A stretch of 64,000 nucleotides of DNA from Planctomycetota bacterium (lineage in GTDB: Bacteria > Planctomycetota > Phycisphaerae > UBA1845 > PWPN01), in NCBI GenBank assembly GCA_029550525.1, contig JAKPHF010000038.1, positions 1 through 64,000 of the forward strand. The letters are read 5' to 3'. The position numbers and the translations under genes are program-made. Positions 8,442 through 17,694 of the stretch are shown here, in pieces (position 1 is the stretch's first letter; each line of letters starts with the position of its first letter). Below the pieces are notes generated by a model. It made no database searches. It worked only from the letters and a program-made list of their open reading frames with translations, and was not told the origin of the DNA.

Positions 8442-9632
8442 TCATTTGACGAAGATGTAATAAAGCTGGCCCTCGGAGTAGGTTCGACCGGCTAGTTCGC
8501 CCACCTCGGGCCCGGTGCCCAGGAACACGTCGCATCGGCCGGCGGCGCGGATGGCGCCTCCCGCGTCCTGGTCCATGGCGAATCCGGCGTACTGGTGGTT
8601 GGTGATGCGGCCATCGCTCGTGCGGGCGGGCAGATGGGTCATCATGTAGCTGACGCAGGCTCGCGGATAGATGTCCTTGTCCGTGGCGATGGAGTAGTAG
8701 GGGGTCACGGGCACGTTCAAGCAGCCGTACGGTCCGCCCGAACGCGGCGTGAAGAACACGTAGCGCGGATTGACGGCCAACGCCTCATCCAGTTTGTCGG
8801 GATTGGCTTTGAAATAGGCGATCAGGCCCTGAAGCGACAGGTCCTCGGCGTCGATCAGGCCGTTGTTGACCAGGTACTGGCCGACCGAGTTGTAATCATG
8901 CCCGTTGTCGCCCGCGTAGCCGATTTCGAAGAACGAGCCGTCGGGCAGCCGCAGTTTGCCCGAGCCCTGCACGGTGACGATGTAGGCCTCGAAGCGGTCG
9001 CGGAGATAGCAAAGTTCGAGCCCCTTGCCCGCCAGCGCCCCGTGTTCGATCTGTGCACGGGTCAGGTAGGGAGCGCCGCCCGGGCCGTGATACTGGCCGG
9101 TCACGGGATCCTGCTCGAGATCCGGCGGCTTCTTATAGAGCGGATACCGGAACTCGCCATCCGGCTGAAGGCGGCAATCGAAAATGGGACGGTAGTACCC
9201 GGTGTACAGGACCGTGCCTTTCTCATCGCAGCCCCGCGACATGTAGATGTCGAAGCGTTCCTTGATCTTGGCGTCGAAGTCCTCAGGCGACGTGGACTCC
9301 TTCAGCACGTCGAGGAACGCTTGCACGCTGCGCATTGCCCGTTCATGCGTGATGTCCAGGTAGGGGAAGAATTGCTGGCTTGAAGGCTTGTTGAGGTAGT
9401 CCAGACTGTACATGGCCGCCTGGACGAGCCCGCTCTTGTGCTCAAAGCCCGGGCCGAAGTCGGGGAACATGGCCGGATCGGTCAGTTTGACCAGGGCCTT
9501 CTCGCCCGGCGGCAACGGCCTGCGATAATCCTTTTCCTGCTCGACGATCGGGGGCGGTTCCTGCTTCGTGCAGCCGCTGATGATAATCGCCGAGAGCAGA
9601 CCGACACATACCCATGCGCGAATCGAAAGCAC
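8442..9632 (-). CDS. mltA: Membrane-bound lytic murein transglycosylase A
   Basis: MltA cleaves peptidoglycan glycan strands to 1,6-anhydro ends at the inner face of the outer membrane. The 396-residue protein starts with a lipoprotein signal whose lipobox ends at Cys21 (IISGC). The MltA domain includes TGYYRP and VTVQGSGKLRLPDG. The C-terminal 3D domain reads FAMDQDAGGAI (351-361) and carries the catalytic aspartates. The start is a GTG at 9630-9632, placed 7 bases after GGAGG; longer in-frame starts lack a ribosome site. Confidence 0.92.
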   Translation of the reverse strand: MLSIRAWVCVGLLSAIIISGCTKQEPPPIVEQEKDYRRPLPPGEKALVKLTDPAMFPDFGPGFEHKSGLVQAAMYSLDYLNKPSSQQFFPYLDITHERAMRSVQAFLDVLKESTSPEDFDAKIKERFDIYMSRGCDEKGTVLYTGYYRPIFDCRLQPDGEFRYPLYKKPPDLEQDPVTGQYHGPGGAPYLTRAQIEHGALAGKGLELCYLRDRFEAYIVTVQGSGKLRLPDGSFFEIGYAGDNGHDYNSVGQYLVNNGLIDAEDLSLQGLIAYFKANPDKLDEALAVNPRYVFFTPRSGGPYGCLNVPVTPYYSIATDKDIYPRACVSYMMTHLPARTSDGRITNHQYAGFAMDQDAGGAIRAAGRCDVFLGTGPEVGELAGRTYSEGQLYYIFVK

Positions 9633-10147
9633 CGCTAGTCCTCCGTGACCGACCGAACGTCCATTTTTCCCGGGCCGGCAGCTGCTGCGGCCGGCCGCTT
9701 CCCCTGCACCGGACGCCGGACTCCCCAACCCGGCTCAGACGACCGGCAATCGAGGCGAGAGAGTGTCGCCCAAGCGTCGGCGGCGATTGTACCTTGCCGC
9801 AGGGGCCCTGTCTCGCCCCGTTCGAACCCTTTTTATCGGCCTTTCCTGCCCGGATTCGGCAGCTTTCTTGGTTGGAACGCCGGGGAATGCGCGGCGCCGG
9901 AGGACCCCGGAATCCTTTCGGCTCGCGGCCGGACGAGGCGTTCGGGCCACGCGTTTGCGGCCGACGTTGAGCGAAAGCGACAGTCGCCGGGCTTGCAGAC
10001 GTGGGCCGGATCGCGAGCGTGATTCTCTCCGACGAACGCAACTGTAGGATTCTGGGTGATTTATGTGCACGGGATCGCCAGCGGCCGGTCAACGGTGGCA
10101 CGACTGGCACCGCGCTTGCGGAGCAGCCCGGGAGTGAGGGACACGCA
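9633..10147. other. 515-base intergenic region with no supported gene
   Basis: The stretch lies between divergent mltA and the PilZ gene. It is GC-rich, with overlapping open frames on both strands, none showing a ribosome site plus recognisable motif. Promoters for both flanking genes must lie here, but I see no clear -35/-10 pair. Confidence 0.5.
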
Positions 10148-10492
10148 ATGCAAGCCGACCGGCGTCAACACCAACGGCTGACGCTGCGACTACCGCTCGA
10201 ATGCCGAATGGCGGGAGTCGTCCAGCCCTTTCGCTCCTGCACGCGTGACATCAGCACGGGCGGGGTGTTCTTCGAACTGGACGTGCCGGAACAAACGCCT
10301 CGGCCGCAGGTCGGCTCCGCGGTCCAGATCGATGTGATCGTTCCGCCCGGTCCGGGGCATTCCCCGTACGATGTCCAGATTCTGGCCGCAGCCGAGGTCG
10401 TCCGTTGCGACCGCCTCGGTGACGGCCGCGGCTCGGGCGATCGTCTCGGCATTGCCGCCCGGTTCAAGCAACCGCTCCAACTTCGCTTCTAA
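10148..10492 (+). CDS. PilZ-domain protein (probable c-di-GMP receptor)
   Basis: The 114-residue protein is essentially one PilZ domain. The c-di-GMP binding residues are visible as RRQHQR near the N-terminus (RxxxR) and DISTGGVFF (D/NxSxxG) at about 32-40. Such single-domain proteins respond to c-di-GMP and alter motility, secretion or polysaccharide export. GTGAGGG precedes the ATG. A GC palindrome begins 8 bases after the stop. Confidence 0.85.
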   Translation: MQADRRQHQRLTLRLPLECRMAGVVQPFRSCTRDISTGGVFFELDVPEQTPRPQVGSAVQIDVIVPPGPGHSPYDVQILAAAEVVRCDRLGDGRGSGDRLGIAARFKQPLQLRF

Positions 10493-10499
10493 CGCGTAT

Positions 10500-10529
10500 C
10501 CGGGGGGCGGGCGTCCCGCCCGCCTCGAC
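10500..10529. repeat. GCGGGC/CCCGCC palindrome after the PilZ gene
   Basis: GGGCGGGCgtcCCGCCCGCC forms a tight GC hairpin 8 bases past the PilZ stop codon. It belongs to the same class as those at 6661, 12879 and 63624. Confidence 0.6.
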
Positions 10530-10530
10530 T

Positions 10531-10581
10531 CCTGTGCACGTTTCCAACGTCTGGAGTGCAGGCAAGCTGCCTGCACCACAG
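10531..10581 (-). repeat. Two-hairpin intergenic element, copy 1 (minus orientation)
   Basis: Read on the minus strand, this copy has TGTGGTGCA, then GCAGGCAgctTGCCTGC, then a second hairpin ACGTTggAAACGT, then GTGCACAGG. It matches the elements at 12909, 35819 and 40651. The second hairpin differs on both arms while still pairing, which looks compensatory. Confidence 0.65.
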
Positions 10582-10617
10582 TCGTGAAACCTGTTCGCCG
10601 GTGCGCGCATAGTACAG

Positions 10618-11372
10618 GTGGAAGCCGGGCGATTCTTCCGAATTGTCGGTCCATGCCCTGAGGGACATAATAATGGCTCCCTATCACTCCTGGCGTCCTT
10701 GACGTCCCGCCTCGCGAAACGGATCAATCCTGAATCACAACGAAAACGACCGCTGCCAACGTGGTTGTGGGCCTGCGCGGCATCGTTGGCTTCCGGTCTG
10801 CTCATCTCCGCATGCTACTGGCCGCTGAACGCGCACTGGCTGGCCTGGATCGCCTTCGTGCCGTACCTGCTCGGGTTGCCGCGCCTCACGCCAATCGACG
10901 CCGGACTTGGCGGCGTACTCCTGGGCCTGGTGTACTACCGGTTGGGGCTGGGCTGGTTGTTTCAAATCCACGGATTCATTGCCGCAGCGATCATCTTGGT
11001 TCTGTCGATATGGCTGGCACTGGCCATGTGCGTGGCCCGCAAACTCATAGAGCGGTTCTCGCCAGTGGCATGCTGTGGGCATGCCCGTTCGTATTCGTCG
11101 GACAGGAAGTCCTTCGTTGCGAGGGCCTGGCCGGCCGCGTGCTCGCCGAGCGAACGCACCGGGAGGGGGCGGGGCTGGTTTTCGGCACGGTCCACCCATG
11201 CCGCGAGCGGACACTCTTCGTCCGCGGCGGATACATCCTTCCGTTCGTCATCGGCGTCGCCTATCTCGTCGTTGTCTGCGTTCTGTCTGTTGTACGGTTG
11301 TGTAGCAGTCTGGCCCGCCTCAAGCAGATAGGCGATATCCCGACAGCAGACGGTTGCCGCGTTCCGCGTTGA
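10618..11372 (+). pseudogene. lnt: Apolipoprotein N-acyltransferase remnant, frameshifted and lacking the catalytic domain
   Basis: The first frame encodes an Lnt-like membrane N-terminus: LASGLLISACYWPLN, then HWLAWIAFVPYLLGL, then further hydrophobic helices up to about 11050. Homology then jumps to another frame (WACPFVFVGQEVLRCEGL). It is followed almost at once by an Lnt-like C-terminal piece, RTLFVRGGYILPFVIGVAY. The nitrilase-type catalytic domain of roughly 250-300 residues that should lie between these is absent. Lnt N-acylates lipoproteins in the inner membrane, and this copy cannot do so. A functional copy should exist elsewhere. Confidence 0.6.
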
Positions 11373-11407
11373 ACTGCAACGGGTTCTCGGGCTAACATGA
11401 ATGCATT

Positions 11408-12127
11408 ATGTCCGAGACTTCCACCAGTAACGCATCGGATCGGCCCAAAGCGGTAGTCCTCCTGAGTGGGGGGCTCGACTCGACCACCGCGCTGGCCGTT
11501 GCCGTCCACGAAGGCTTTGAGCCCTATGCGATGACCTTCCGTTACGGCCAGCGCCACGCGGCAGAGCTCGACGCCGCCCGGCGGGTCGCCGAAGCGTTCC
11601 GGGTTGCCCGCCACCAGGTGGTGGACATCGACCTGCGGGTGTTCGGCGGTTCGGCGCTCACCGGCGATGCCGAGGTGCCCCGCGACCGCTCGGCCGGGGA
11701 GATTTCCACCGGCATCCCCATCACGTACGTGCCCGCTCGAAACACCATCTTTCTGTCGTTCGCGGTGGCGTGGGCCGAGGTCCTGGGGGCCGACGACATT
11801 TTCATCGGCGTGAACGCCATCGACTACAGCGGCTACCCCGACTGCCGCCCGCAGTACATCGACGCGTTCGAGAAGATGGCGCGGCTGGCCACCCGCGCCG
11901 GCGTGGAGCAGGGCCGGATGCTCCGCATCCACACACCGCTCATCCTGCTGACCAAGGCTCAGATCATCCAACGTGGCCTCGAACTGGGCGTGGACTACTC
12001 GCTGACGCTCAGTTGCTATGATCCAGGGCCGGGCGGACGTGCGTGCGGCCACTGTGACGCGTGCACGCTTCGCCGCAAGGGCTTCCGCGAGGCGGGCGTG
12101 GCGGATCCGATCGCCTATGACGATTAG
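11408..12127 (+). CDS. queC: 7-cyano-7-deazaguanine (preQ0) synthase
   Basis: QueC converts 7-carboxy-7-deazaguanine to preQ0 with ATP and ammonia. The PP-loop reads SGGLDS (20-25), the family segment [11 protein letters not shown] is present, and four zinc-ligand cysteines are seen at 203, 213, 216 and 219. The 239-residue length is typical. It is the first gene of a queC-queE-queD-queF set. No preQ1 riboswitch sequence is seen in the short gap before the ATG. Confidence 0.95.
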   Translation: MSETSTSNASDRPKAVVLLSGGLDSTTALAVAVHEGFEPYAMTFRYGQRHAAELDAARRVAEAFRVARHQVVDIDLRVFGGSALTGDAEVPRDRSAGEISTGIPITYVPARNTIFLSFAVAWAEVLGADDIFIGVNAIDYSGYPDCRPQYIDAFEKMARLATRAGVEQGRMLRIHTPLILLTKAQIIQRGLELGVDYSLTLSCYDPGPGGRACGHCDACTLRRKGFREAGVADPIAYDD

Positions 12128-12192
12128 GTGTTTCCGGGGGCGACAACGAAGCGCGCCCGGGCGGTCCGCATCGAATTGAACGGACAATCCCA

Positions 12193-12867
12193 GTGGTCTA
12201 TACGGTCAAAGAGATCTTCTATAGCCTCCAGGGGGAGGGCGCCCAGGCAGGTCGGCCGGCTGTGTTCTGCCGGTTTGCCGGCTGCAACCTGTGGTCGGGC
12301 CGGGAACAGGACCGCGCCACCGCCGTCTGCCGGTTCTGCGATACGGACTTCCTCGGAACCGACGGACCGGGCGGCGGACGCTTCGAATCGGCCGAGGACC
12401 TCGCCGTTGCCGTAGCCCGCACCTGGCCGATAAACCGCGACGCTGCGAGCCGCGAGCGAGTGGATGCGACCGGTAAGCCCGGTCGTCCGTTCGTGGTCTG
12501 CACGGGCGGCGAACCACTCCTGCAACTGGATCGGCCGCTCATCGACGCGCTGCATGCCGCCGGCTTCGAAATCGCCGTCGAGACCAACGGCACGCTCGCC
12601 GTCCCGGCCGGGATCGACTGGGTTTGCGTCAGCCCCAAGGGCGGTGCGTCTCTCGTCCAGCAATCGGGCGACGAGCTCAAGCTGGTGTATCCGCAGTCCG
12701 GGGCTGAGCCCGAGCGTTTCGAGCCGCTTGCGTTCCGGCACTTTTTCCTCCAACCCATGGATGGGCCGGACCTCCAGACCAACACGCAGGCCGCCCTGCA
12801 ATACTGCCTGGCTCACCCGCGATGGCGACTGAGCCTGCAACTGCACAAGATCCTGCGAATCCCATGA
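12193..12867 (+). CDS. queE: 7-carboxy-7-deazaguanine synthase (radical SAM)
   Basis: QueE rearranges 6-carboxytetrahydropterin to 7-carboxy-7-deazaguanine. The 4Fe-4S cysteines are Cys31, Cys46 and Cys49, giving the family-specific CX14CX2C. EIFYSLQGEG near the start binds substrate, and CTGGEPLLQ and ETNGT follow as expected for the radical SAM barrel. The start codon is GTG. It lies 65 bases after queC. The 224-residue length is normal. Confidence 0.95.
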   Translation: MVYTVKEIFYSLQGEGAQAGRPAVFCRFAGCNLWSGREQDRATAVCRFCDTDFLGTDGPGGGRFESAEDLAVAVARTWPINRDAASRERVDATGKPGRPFVVCTGGEPLLQLDRPLIDALHAAGFEIAVETNGTLAVPAGIDWVCVSPKGGASLVQQSGDELKLVYPQSGAEPERFEPLAFRHFFLQPMDGPDLQTNTQAALQYCLAHPRWRLSLQLHKILRIP

Positions 12868-12878
12868 GTCCCCTTTTT

Positions 12879-12902
12879 CTGGGGGGGGCATTTCGCCCGC
12901 CA
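12879..12902. repeat. GC palindrome after queE
   Basis: GGGGGCatttcGCCCGCC lies about 12 bases past the queE stop, directly before the two-hairpin element at 12909. Its position again suggests a 3'-end role. Confidence 0.55.
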
Positions 12903-12908
12903 GTGGCT

Positions 12909-12960
12909 TTGTGGTGCAGCATCCTGCCTGCACGGTGCACGCTGGAAGCGTGCACCACAA
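12909..12960 (+). repeat. Two-hairpin intergenic element, copy 2
   Basis: Outer arms TTGTGGTGCA and TGCACCACAA enclose a short hairpin around CAGCATCCTGCCTG and a second hairpin CACGCTggaAGCGTG. It sits in the queE-queD gap. It is the same element as at 40651 with a one-base loss in the first hairpin. Confidence 0.75.
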
Positions 12961-13008
12961 ATGCCAGCAGTGGAAGTCTGACCCTGGTATCGCTTATCTT
13001 GTAGGTGT

Positions 13009-13374
13009 ATGGAGATTTTCAAAGAGATCAGTTTCGAGGCGGCTCATCGGCTGCCCCATGCCCCGGCCGGACATAAGTGCCAGCGGCTTCACGGCCACTC
13101 GTTCCGGGTGGAAATTCACGTGCGCGGAGCGGTCGATCCGCAGCAGGGCTGGGTCACCGATTTCGCGGACATCAAACGGGCGTTCGAGCCGATCCACGAC
13201 CAACTCGACCATCAATACCTGAACGAAATCGAGGGACTCGAGAACCCGACCAGCGAAGTGTTGGCCCGCTGGATTTGGCGGCGGCTCAAGCCGCGCTTGC
13301 CCGGGCTGTGCAAGCTGGTCGTGCGCGAGACCTGCTCGTCGGGGTGCGTCTACGAGGGTGATGAGGACCAGTAG
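13009..13374 (+). CDS. queD: 6-carboxy-5,6,7,8-tetrahydropterin synthase
   Basis: QueD makes 6-carboxytetrahydropterin from dihydroneopterin triphosphate, the first committed step of 7-deazaguanine synthesis. The zinc histidines are seen in FEAAHRLP and RLHGHSF, and the catalytic Cys in GHKCQRLHGH. VTDFADIK and LDHQYLN are family signatures. The 121-residue length is normal. It ends 2 bases before queF, so the two are surely co-transcribed. Confidence 0.95.
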   Translation: MEIFKEISFEAAHRLPHAPAGHKCQRLHGHSFRVEIHVRGAVDPQQGWVTDFADIKRAFEPIHDQLDHQYLNEIEGLENPTSEVLARWIWRRLKPRLPGLCKLVVRETCSSGCVYEGDEDQ

Positions 13375-13376
13375 AG

Positions 13377-13745
13377 ATGACTAGCGACAAATCCGATCCG
13401 TTCATGCTGCTCGAGACGTTCGCCAACCCGCATCCCCGTCGCGACTACCTCATCGAGCACCACGTGCACGAGTTCACCAGTACCTGTCCCAAGACCGGCC
13501 AGCCGGACTTCGGCACGATCGTCATCCGCTACGTGGCCGGCGAGCGGTGCGTCGAGCTCAAGTCGCTCAAGCTTTACCTGCAGACGTATCGCAGCCGCGG
13601 CATCTTCTACGAGGACGTGACCAACGTCATCCTCGACGACCTCGTGCGCTGCACCCAACCCAAATGGATGCAGGTTCAGACCACCTGGAGCGTTCGCGGC
13701 GGCATCCACTCGGTGATCACGGCCGAGCACGGCGTTAGGCCGTGA
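13377..13745 (+). CDS. queF: NADPH-dependent preQ0 reductase (7-cyano-7-deazaguanine reductase)
   Basis: QueF reduces the nitrile of preQ0 to the amine preQ1, the precursor inserted into tRNA. This 122-residue, single-domain type has the catalytic Cys in TSTCPKTGQPDFG and the substrate/NADPH segment CVELKSLKLY. Its presence shows that the cluster is for tRNA queuosine rather than only for preQ0-derived products. It follows queD by 2 bases. Tgt, QueA and the epoxyqueuosine reductase are not in the window. Confidence 0.95.
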   Translation: MTSDKSDPFMLLETFANPHPRRDYLIEHHVHEFTSTCPKTGQPDFGTIVIRYVAGERCVELKSLKLYLQTYRSRGIFYEDVTNVILDDLVRCTQPKWMQVQTTWSVRGGIHSVITAEHGVRP

Positions 13746-14032
13746 TTTCGCCCTCGTCCGCGTTCGCTACATTTTGTTCGTGACTCAATTCTGACACTTT
13801 GGGCGATATCGGCACGGGCTGCAGAGTCCAGCCTGAGCAGAAAAAATTTGCTGCCGGTACTGGCCGGGTTACGCGGCACCGCCTACTGTTTCCCCGAATC
13901 TCGTGCGGTCTGCATGCGTTTTCCTCCCCCAGCCGCCGGGACGCTTTCAAGGCATTCATGAAACGGGGTTCTCCCGCGGGGTTACGCTTTCGACATCTGT
14001 CGGTCGCCTTTTGAAGAGGGTGGTATTCCGGC

Positions 14033-15913
14033 ATGCATCAGAAAACTGTCTCCGTTCTGCTTCTGGCGAGCGGTCTGGCCTGTTGTGGATCCATGGCGTT
14101 CGGGCAAGATCTGCAACGGGTGCCGCCACGGCATCCCGCCAAGTCGCTGCCCATGCAATCCATCCTGTACGACGCAGGCACTCACGCCGAGCAGATCTTC
14201 CAGGCTGCCCGAGCGACCAACCAGGCTCCTCCGATTGCGGAGTTGAAGAAGAACATGGCCGGCCGCGGCCTGAGAATGCGCGACGACGCCAAGATTCAGG
14301 TCGAGATCGTGGGGCCGGCCGGTGCGGGGCCGATCGATCCGAAAGTGGTGGCGCCGCTCGGTGGCGAGATTACCAACACGTGGCAGAATCGGGCGGATCT
14401 CTGGGTTCCGGCCGAAGCGCTCACCGGTTTGGCTCGCGCGTTGCCCGCCGGCTATTTCATGGAGCGGGCCGATCCCGGCTATCCGGATGATGTGGGCGGC
14501 CAAGGTGCGACGGCCGTGAACTCCGACAGCTATCGCGACGCGGGGCAAAATGGGGCAGGTTTGACCATCGCGGTGATCGACAGCGGGTTCGCCAACTTCA
14601 CCATGGCTCGCAATGCCGGTGATGCGCCGCCCGCGGTGCGGACGGTCACCATCAACTACGCCGCCGCCCCGTGGGAGGACAGCAACGATACGCAGCACGG
14701 CACCGCGTGCGTCGAGGCGGCGTTCGACCATGCACCGGGGGCCAACTACCGGCTCTACAAGACCGATTCGGTGACCGACCTCGGCACGGCGGTCAACGAT
14801 TGCATCGCCAACGGCGTGGACATCATCACGCATTCGATGAGCCGGTATAACACCGGTTGGGCCGACAACACTGGCCCCGCCTGTGCCGCCGCCACCGCCG
14901 CCGCCAACGCCGGCATCCTCTTTTTCACCTCCGCCGGAAACCGCGCCCAGCAACACTGGCAGGGCAATTTCAGCGATTCCGACAACGATAAGTGGCACGG
15001 GTTCTCGGGCAACGACGAGACCATCGACATCGTGGTGGCTCCCAACGGCGGCGGCAGTTTCTTCCTGCAGTGGGCGGGTGCTTCCGACTACGACTTTTAT
15101 CTGTATGACCAGGATCTCACGACGGTCCTGGCCAGCAGCACCAACGGCGGCAACAGCAACTTCGAGTCCTTTACCTGGACCAGCCCCTTTGGTGCCAATC
15201 GGACCGTTCACCTGGCGGTATATCTTGACGGCGGGAGCGCGTCGCAGTTTGAAATCTTTCTGCACTCCAGCGGCACGGTAACGAGCTTCCAATACGCCAT
15301 GGCCGCCGGTTCGACGACCTCGCCCAGCAACACGACGCATCCGAACGTCATCTCCGTCGGAGCGGTCGCGTTCAATTCGTGGAACTCGGCCAACGGCACG
15401 ACCGGTATCATTGCCAATTACAGCAGCCAAGGCCCGAGCAACTCGGGTATGACGCTGCCGGATATTTGCGGGCCGACCAATACGACCACGATCGCTTACG
15501 GTGGCGGCTTCTCCGGCACCAGCTGTTCCACCCCGAACTGCGCGGGAGCGGCTTGTACGTTCTGGGACGCTCACAGCGGCTACGGCGCATCCGCGATTCG
15601 CTGGCTCATCCTCGAACAGGCTGACCTGTGGCGAGATTGGGGCACGTCCGGCAACGACAACATCTACGGGCGAGGCGGAATGCTCCTCATCGACTATGTC
15701 GCCAACACCCGATGGGTGGCTCGCGGCTACAACAACGTGCCCGAGTCTACCACCGGCCCGAACTACACGCTCCAGGCCGCGTACAACCAGGCCCCCAGTT
15801 CAGGGCGAATCCTCATCTTCCCGGGCGGTAACTATCCGGAGGCCGCCAACCTGACGGGAACCAAGAACCTGTCCATTCAAACTGTCCAAAACGCCGCGAA
15901 TCTGGGCTTTTGA
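14033..15913 (+). CDS. Secreted subtilisin-like (S8) serine protease
   Basis: The 626-residue protein has an N-terminal signal peptide (about 1-24) and a propeptide-like region. The catalytic triad is Asp183 (AVIDSGF), His222 (QHGTA) and Ser497 (SGTSCSTP), with the oxyanion Asn at 303. An insert of about 100 residues (about 310-415) with beta-rich, Asn/Ser-rich sequence sits between the oxyanion Asn and the Ser motif. The C-terminus beyond 580 does not look like a known sorting tag. It is followed within 50 bases by another secreted protein. Confidence 0.9.
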   Translation: MHQKTVSVLLLASGLACCGSMAFGQDLQRVPPRHPAKSLPMQSILYDAGTHAEQIFQAARATNQAPPIAELKKNMAGRGLRMRDDAKIQVEIVGPAGAGPIDPKVVAPLGGEITNTWQNRADLWVPAEALTGLARALPAGYFMERADPGYPDDVGGQGATAVNSDSYRDAGQNGAGLTIAVIDSGFANFTMARNAGDAPPAVRTVTINYAAAPWEDSNDTQHGTACVEAAFDHAPGANYRLYKTDSVTDLGTAVNDCIANGVDIITHSMSRYNTGWADNTGPACAAATAAANAGILFFTSAGNRAQQHWQGNFSDSDNDKWHGFSGNDETIDIVVAPNGGGSFFLQWAGASDYDFYLYDQDLTTVLASSTNGGNSNFESFTWTSPFGANRTVHLAVYLDGGSASQFEIFLHSSGTVTSFQYAMAAGSTTSPSNTTHPNVISVGAVAFNSWNSANGTTGIIANYSSQGPSNSGMTLPDICGPTNTTTIAYGGGFSGTSCSTPNCAGAACTFWDAHSGYGASAIRWLILEQADLWRDWGTSGNDNIYGRGGMLLIDYVANTRWVARGYNNVPESTTGPNYTLQAAYNQAPSSGRILIFPGGNYPEAANLTGTKNLSIQTVQNAANLGF

Positions 15914-15960
15914 TCCTGCGGCGACGGAGTAAAGATCCCACGAGAAAGGGAGAGGCTGCC

Positions 15961-17694
15961 ATGCTGCGTTCGTACAAGACCTGCACGATCGGACTGTTCT
16001 CCATGTTGCTGCTTTGGGCCGGGACGGTCCCGGTTGCGCGTGCGGACGGTTCATCACCGCCTTCGACTGCCAGCGATCACGAGGTTAACGCCGGACTGAC
16101 CGAACCGGAGCCGGCTCCCGCGCCACCTCCTGCACCGGCGGTGCAGGGGCAGCCAGCGCAGCCGGTCGTCGAGACTGGCGAGAAGGCGGGCCAGGAGAGC
16201 GGCGGAGCCATCACGCAGGCCATCTTCGATGCCGGTTCGAGCAAGATCAGCTTCCAGGCTCTGCTCAAGGACGGCGTAGGCACGCCACTGGTCGGACCGG
16301 TGAACTTGGAGTTCAACCTGTACAGCGTGGCCATCGGTCCGGGGCTGGTGCAGGGCCCCATTGTTATGCCGGGTGTGGCATTGACCAACGGCGTGGCCGA
16401 CGTGCAGGTGCCGGTTAATGCCGACAGCTTCGACGGCAAGGCTCGCTGGCTGGGCGTGAAAGTGAACGGGGGAGCGGAAATGAGCCCGCGTCTGCCGCTG
16501 ACCGCCGTTCCCTACGCCTTCCGCGTCAACCGCGTGGCTAGCGAGGAACTCGACGACATCATCAGCCTGGGAACGTCGTCCACCGCCGGCAGCCTAACGA
16601 TCTTTCGAACCGCAGCGGGCACCAAGTCGGTGGAACTCTCCGGCTCCAACAGCCAGATCAGCACGTACGGCAGTGACGGCCTCGAGCAGATTCGTCTTTG
16701 GGGACCGTCCTGGGGTGAGATCATGTTGTTCGATCAGGATGACAACACGCAGACCGTTCTGCTCAGCGCGGGCAACAGCGGCTTTTTGGGTGTCCCGCCC
16801 TTCTCGGACAACGGCGGTGAGTTGACGCTCTATGGACCGGCCGGCGGGACGAGGGCATTCGTCAAAGGATACGCGACCGGAGGCGTGATCAATCTGTACG
16901 ACGCGGAGCAGGACATCCGTCTCGCACTCAACGCGTCTCAGGGCACGCTCACCGTCCGCAATAACTCCGGTGCGACCAAAATCACTCTCAACGGCAACAG
17001 CACGGATGCTGCGGGTGAAATCTCGCTGTTTGACGGTGACGGCACGGAAACCATCGAACTGCTCGCTGCCGAAACCGCCGGGACCGGCGGGCAGATGCTC
17101 CTTCGCAACGGCACTGGCACCGCGACAATCGAGCTCGATGGACATTTCGGCACGACCGGCGAGGGCTGGATCCAGCTTCGCAAAGCCGACGGAACCGCCA
17201 CCATCACGCTGGATGCGGACGTCAGTGGCGATGGCCGGATCACCACACAGGAACTCCAGATCACCGGCGGCAGCGACTTGTCCGAGCAGTTCAACATCGT
17301 TCCCGCGGGCGAGGTTGAGGCCGTCCCCGGCATGGTGGTCTGCATTCACCCGCAACGTCCGGGCGAACTGGTCGTCAGTAGCAAGGCCTACGATCGCACG
17401 GTGGCCGGCGTGGTCAGTGGGGCGGGCGGCGTGAAGCCCGGCATGCTCATGGGCCAGAAGGGCACGGCCGCCGACGGACACGCTCCGGTCGCGCTGACCG
17501 GCCGCGTGTACGTGCTCTGCGATGCATCCACCGGCGCCATCGAGCCCGGCGATCTGCTCACCACGTCGGCCGTGCCTGGCCATGCCATGAAGGTCACCGA
17601 CCACGGCAAGGCGCAGGGGGCAGTTCTCGGCAAGGCCATGTCGTCGCTGGCCGAAGGACGCGGTTTGGTGCTCGTGCTGGTCAGTCTGCAGTAG
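15961..17694 (+). CDS. Secreted beta-repeat fibre-like protein
   Basis: A 577-residue exported protein. A signal peptide is followed by a Pro/Ala-rich linker, a beta-sandwich-like segment ending in PRLPLTAVPYAFRVN, and then a run of degenerate repeats of about 22-28 residues with the pattern G-x-[IL]-x-L-x-[ND]-x-[DN]-G. The C-terminal domain (about 440-577) has GMVVCIHP and VAGVVSGAGG, then GDLLTTSAVPGHAMKV, a module I associate with large surface or tail-fibre-like proteins. The function is unknown. GGGAGAGG precedes the ATG at 15961. Confidence 0.75.
   Translation: MLRSYKTCTIGLFSMLLLWAGTVPVARADGSSPPSTASDHEVNAGLTEPEPAPAPPPAPAVQGQPAQPVVETGEKAGQESGGAITQAIFDAGSSKISFQALLKDGVGTPLVGPVNLEFNLYSVAIGPGLVQGPIVMPGVALTNGVADVQVPVNADSFDGKARWLGVKVNGGAEMSPRLPLTAVPYAFRVNRVASEELDDIISLGTSSTAGSLTIFRTAAGTKSVELSGSNSQISTYGSDGLEQIRLWGPSWGEIMLFDQDDNTQTVLLSAGNSGFLGVPPFSDNGGELTLYGPAGGTRAFVKGYATGGVINLYDAEQDIRLALNASQGTLTVRNNSGATKITLNGNSTDAAGEISLFDGDGTETIELLAAETAGTGGQMLLRNGTGTATIELDGHFGTTGEGWIQLRKADGTATITLDADVSGDGRITTQELQITGGSDLSEQFNIVPAGEVEAVPGMVVCIHPQRPGELVVSSKAYDRTVAGVVSGAGGVKPGMLMGQKGTAADGHAPVALTGRVYVLCDASTGAIEPGDLLTTSAVPGHAMKVTDHGKAQGAVLGKAMSSLAEGRGLVLVLVSLQ

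Noticed and set aside
7653..8495. Long plus-strand frame overlapping the ACT gene
   Set aside because: The ACT-domain frame has clear homology and a ribosome site; the competing frame has neither.
9820..9835. GGTTCGAAC-like T-loop on the minus strand suggesting a tRNA
   Set aside because: The flanking bases do not form a T-stem, and no acceptor or anticodon arms can be drawn.
11373..11407. Possible preQ1 riboswitch before queC
   Set aside because: The gap is only 35 bases and lacks the C-rich loop and A-rich tail of the preQ1-I class.
13746..14032. Possible c-di-GMP riboswitch before the subtilase
   Set aside because: GC-rich partial hairpins are present, but I could not match the conserved core of either class.
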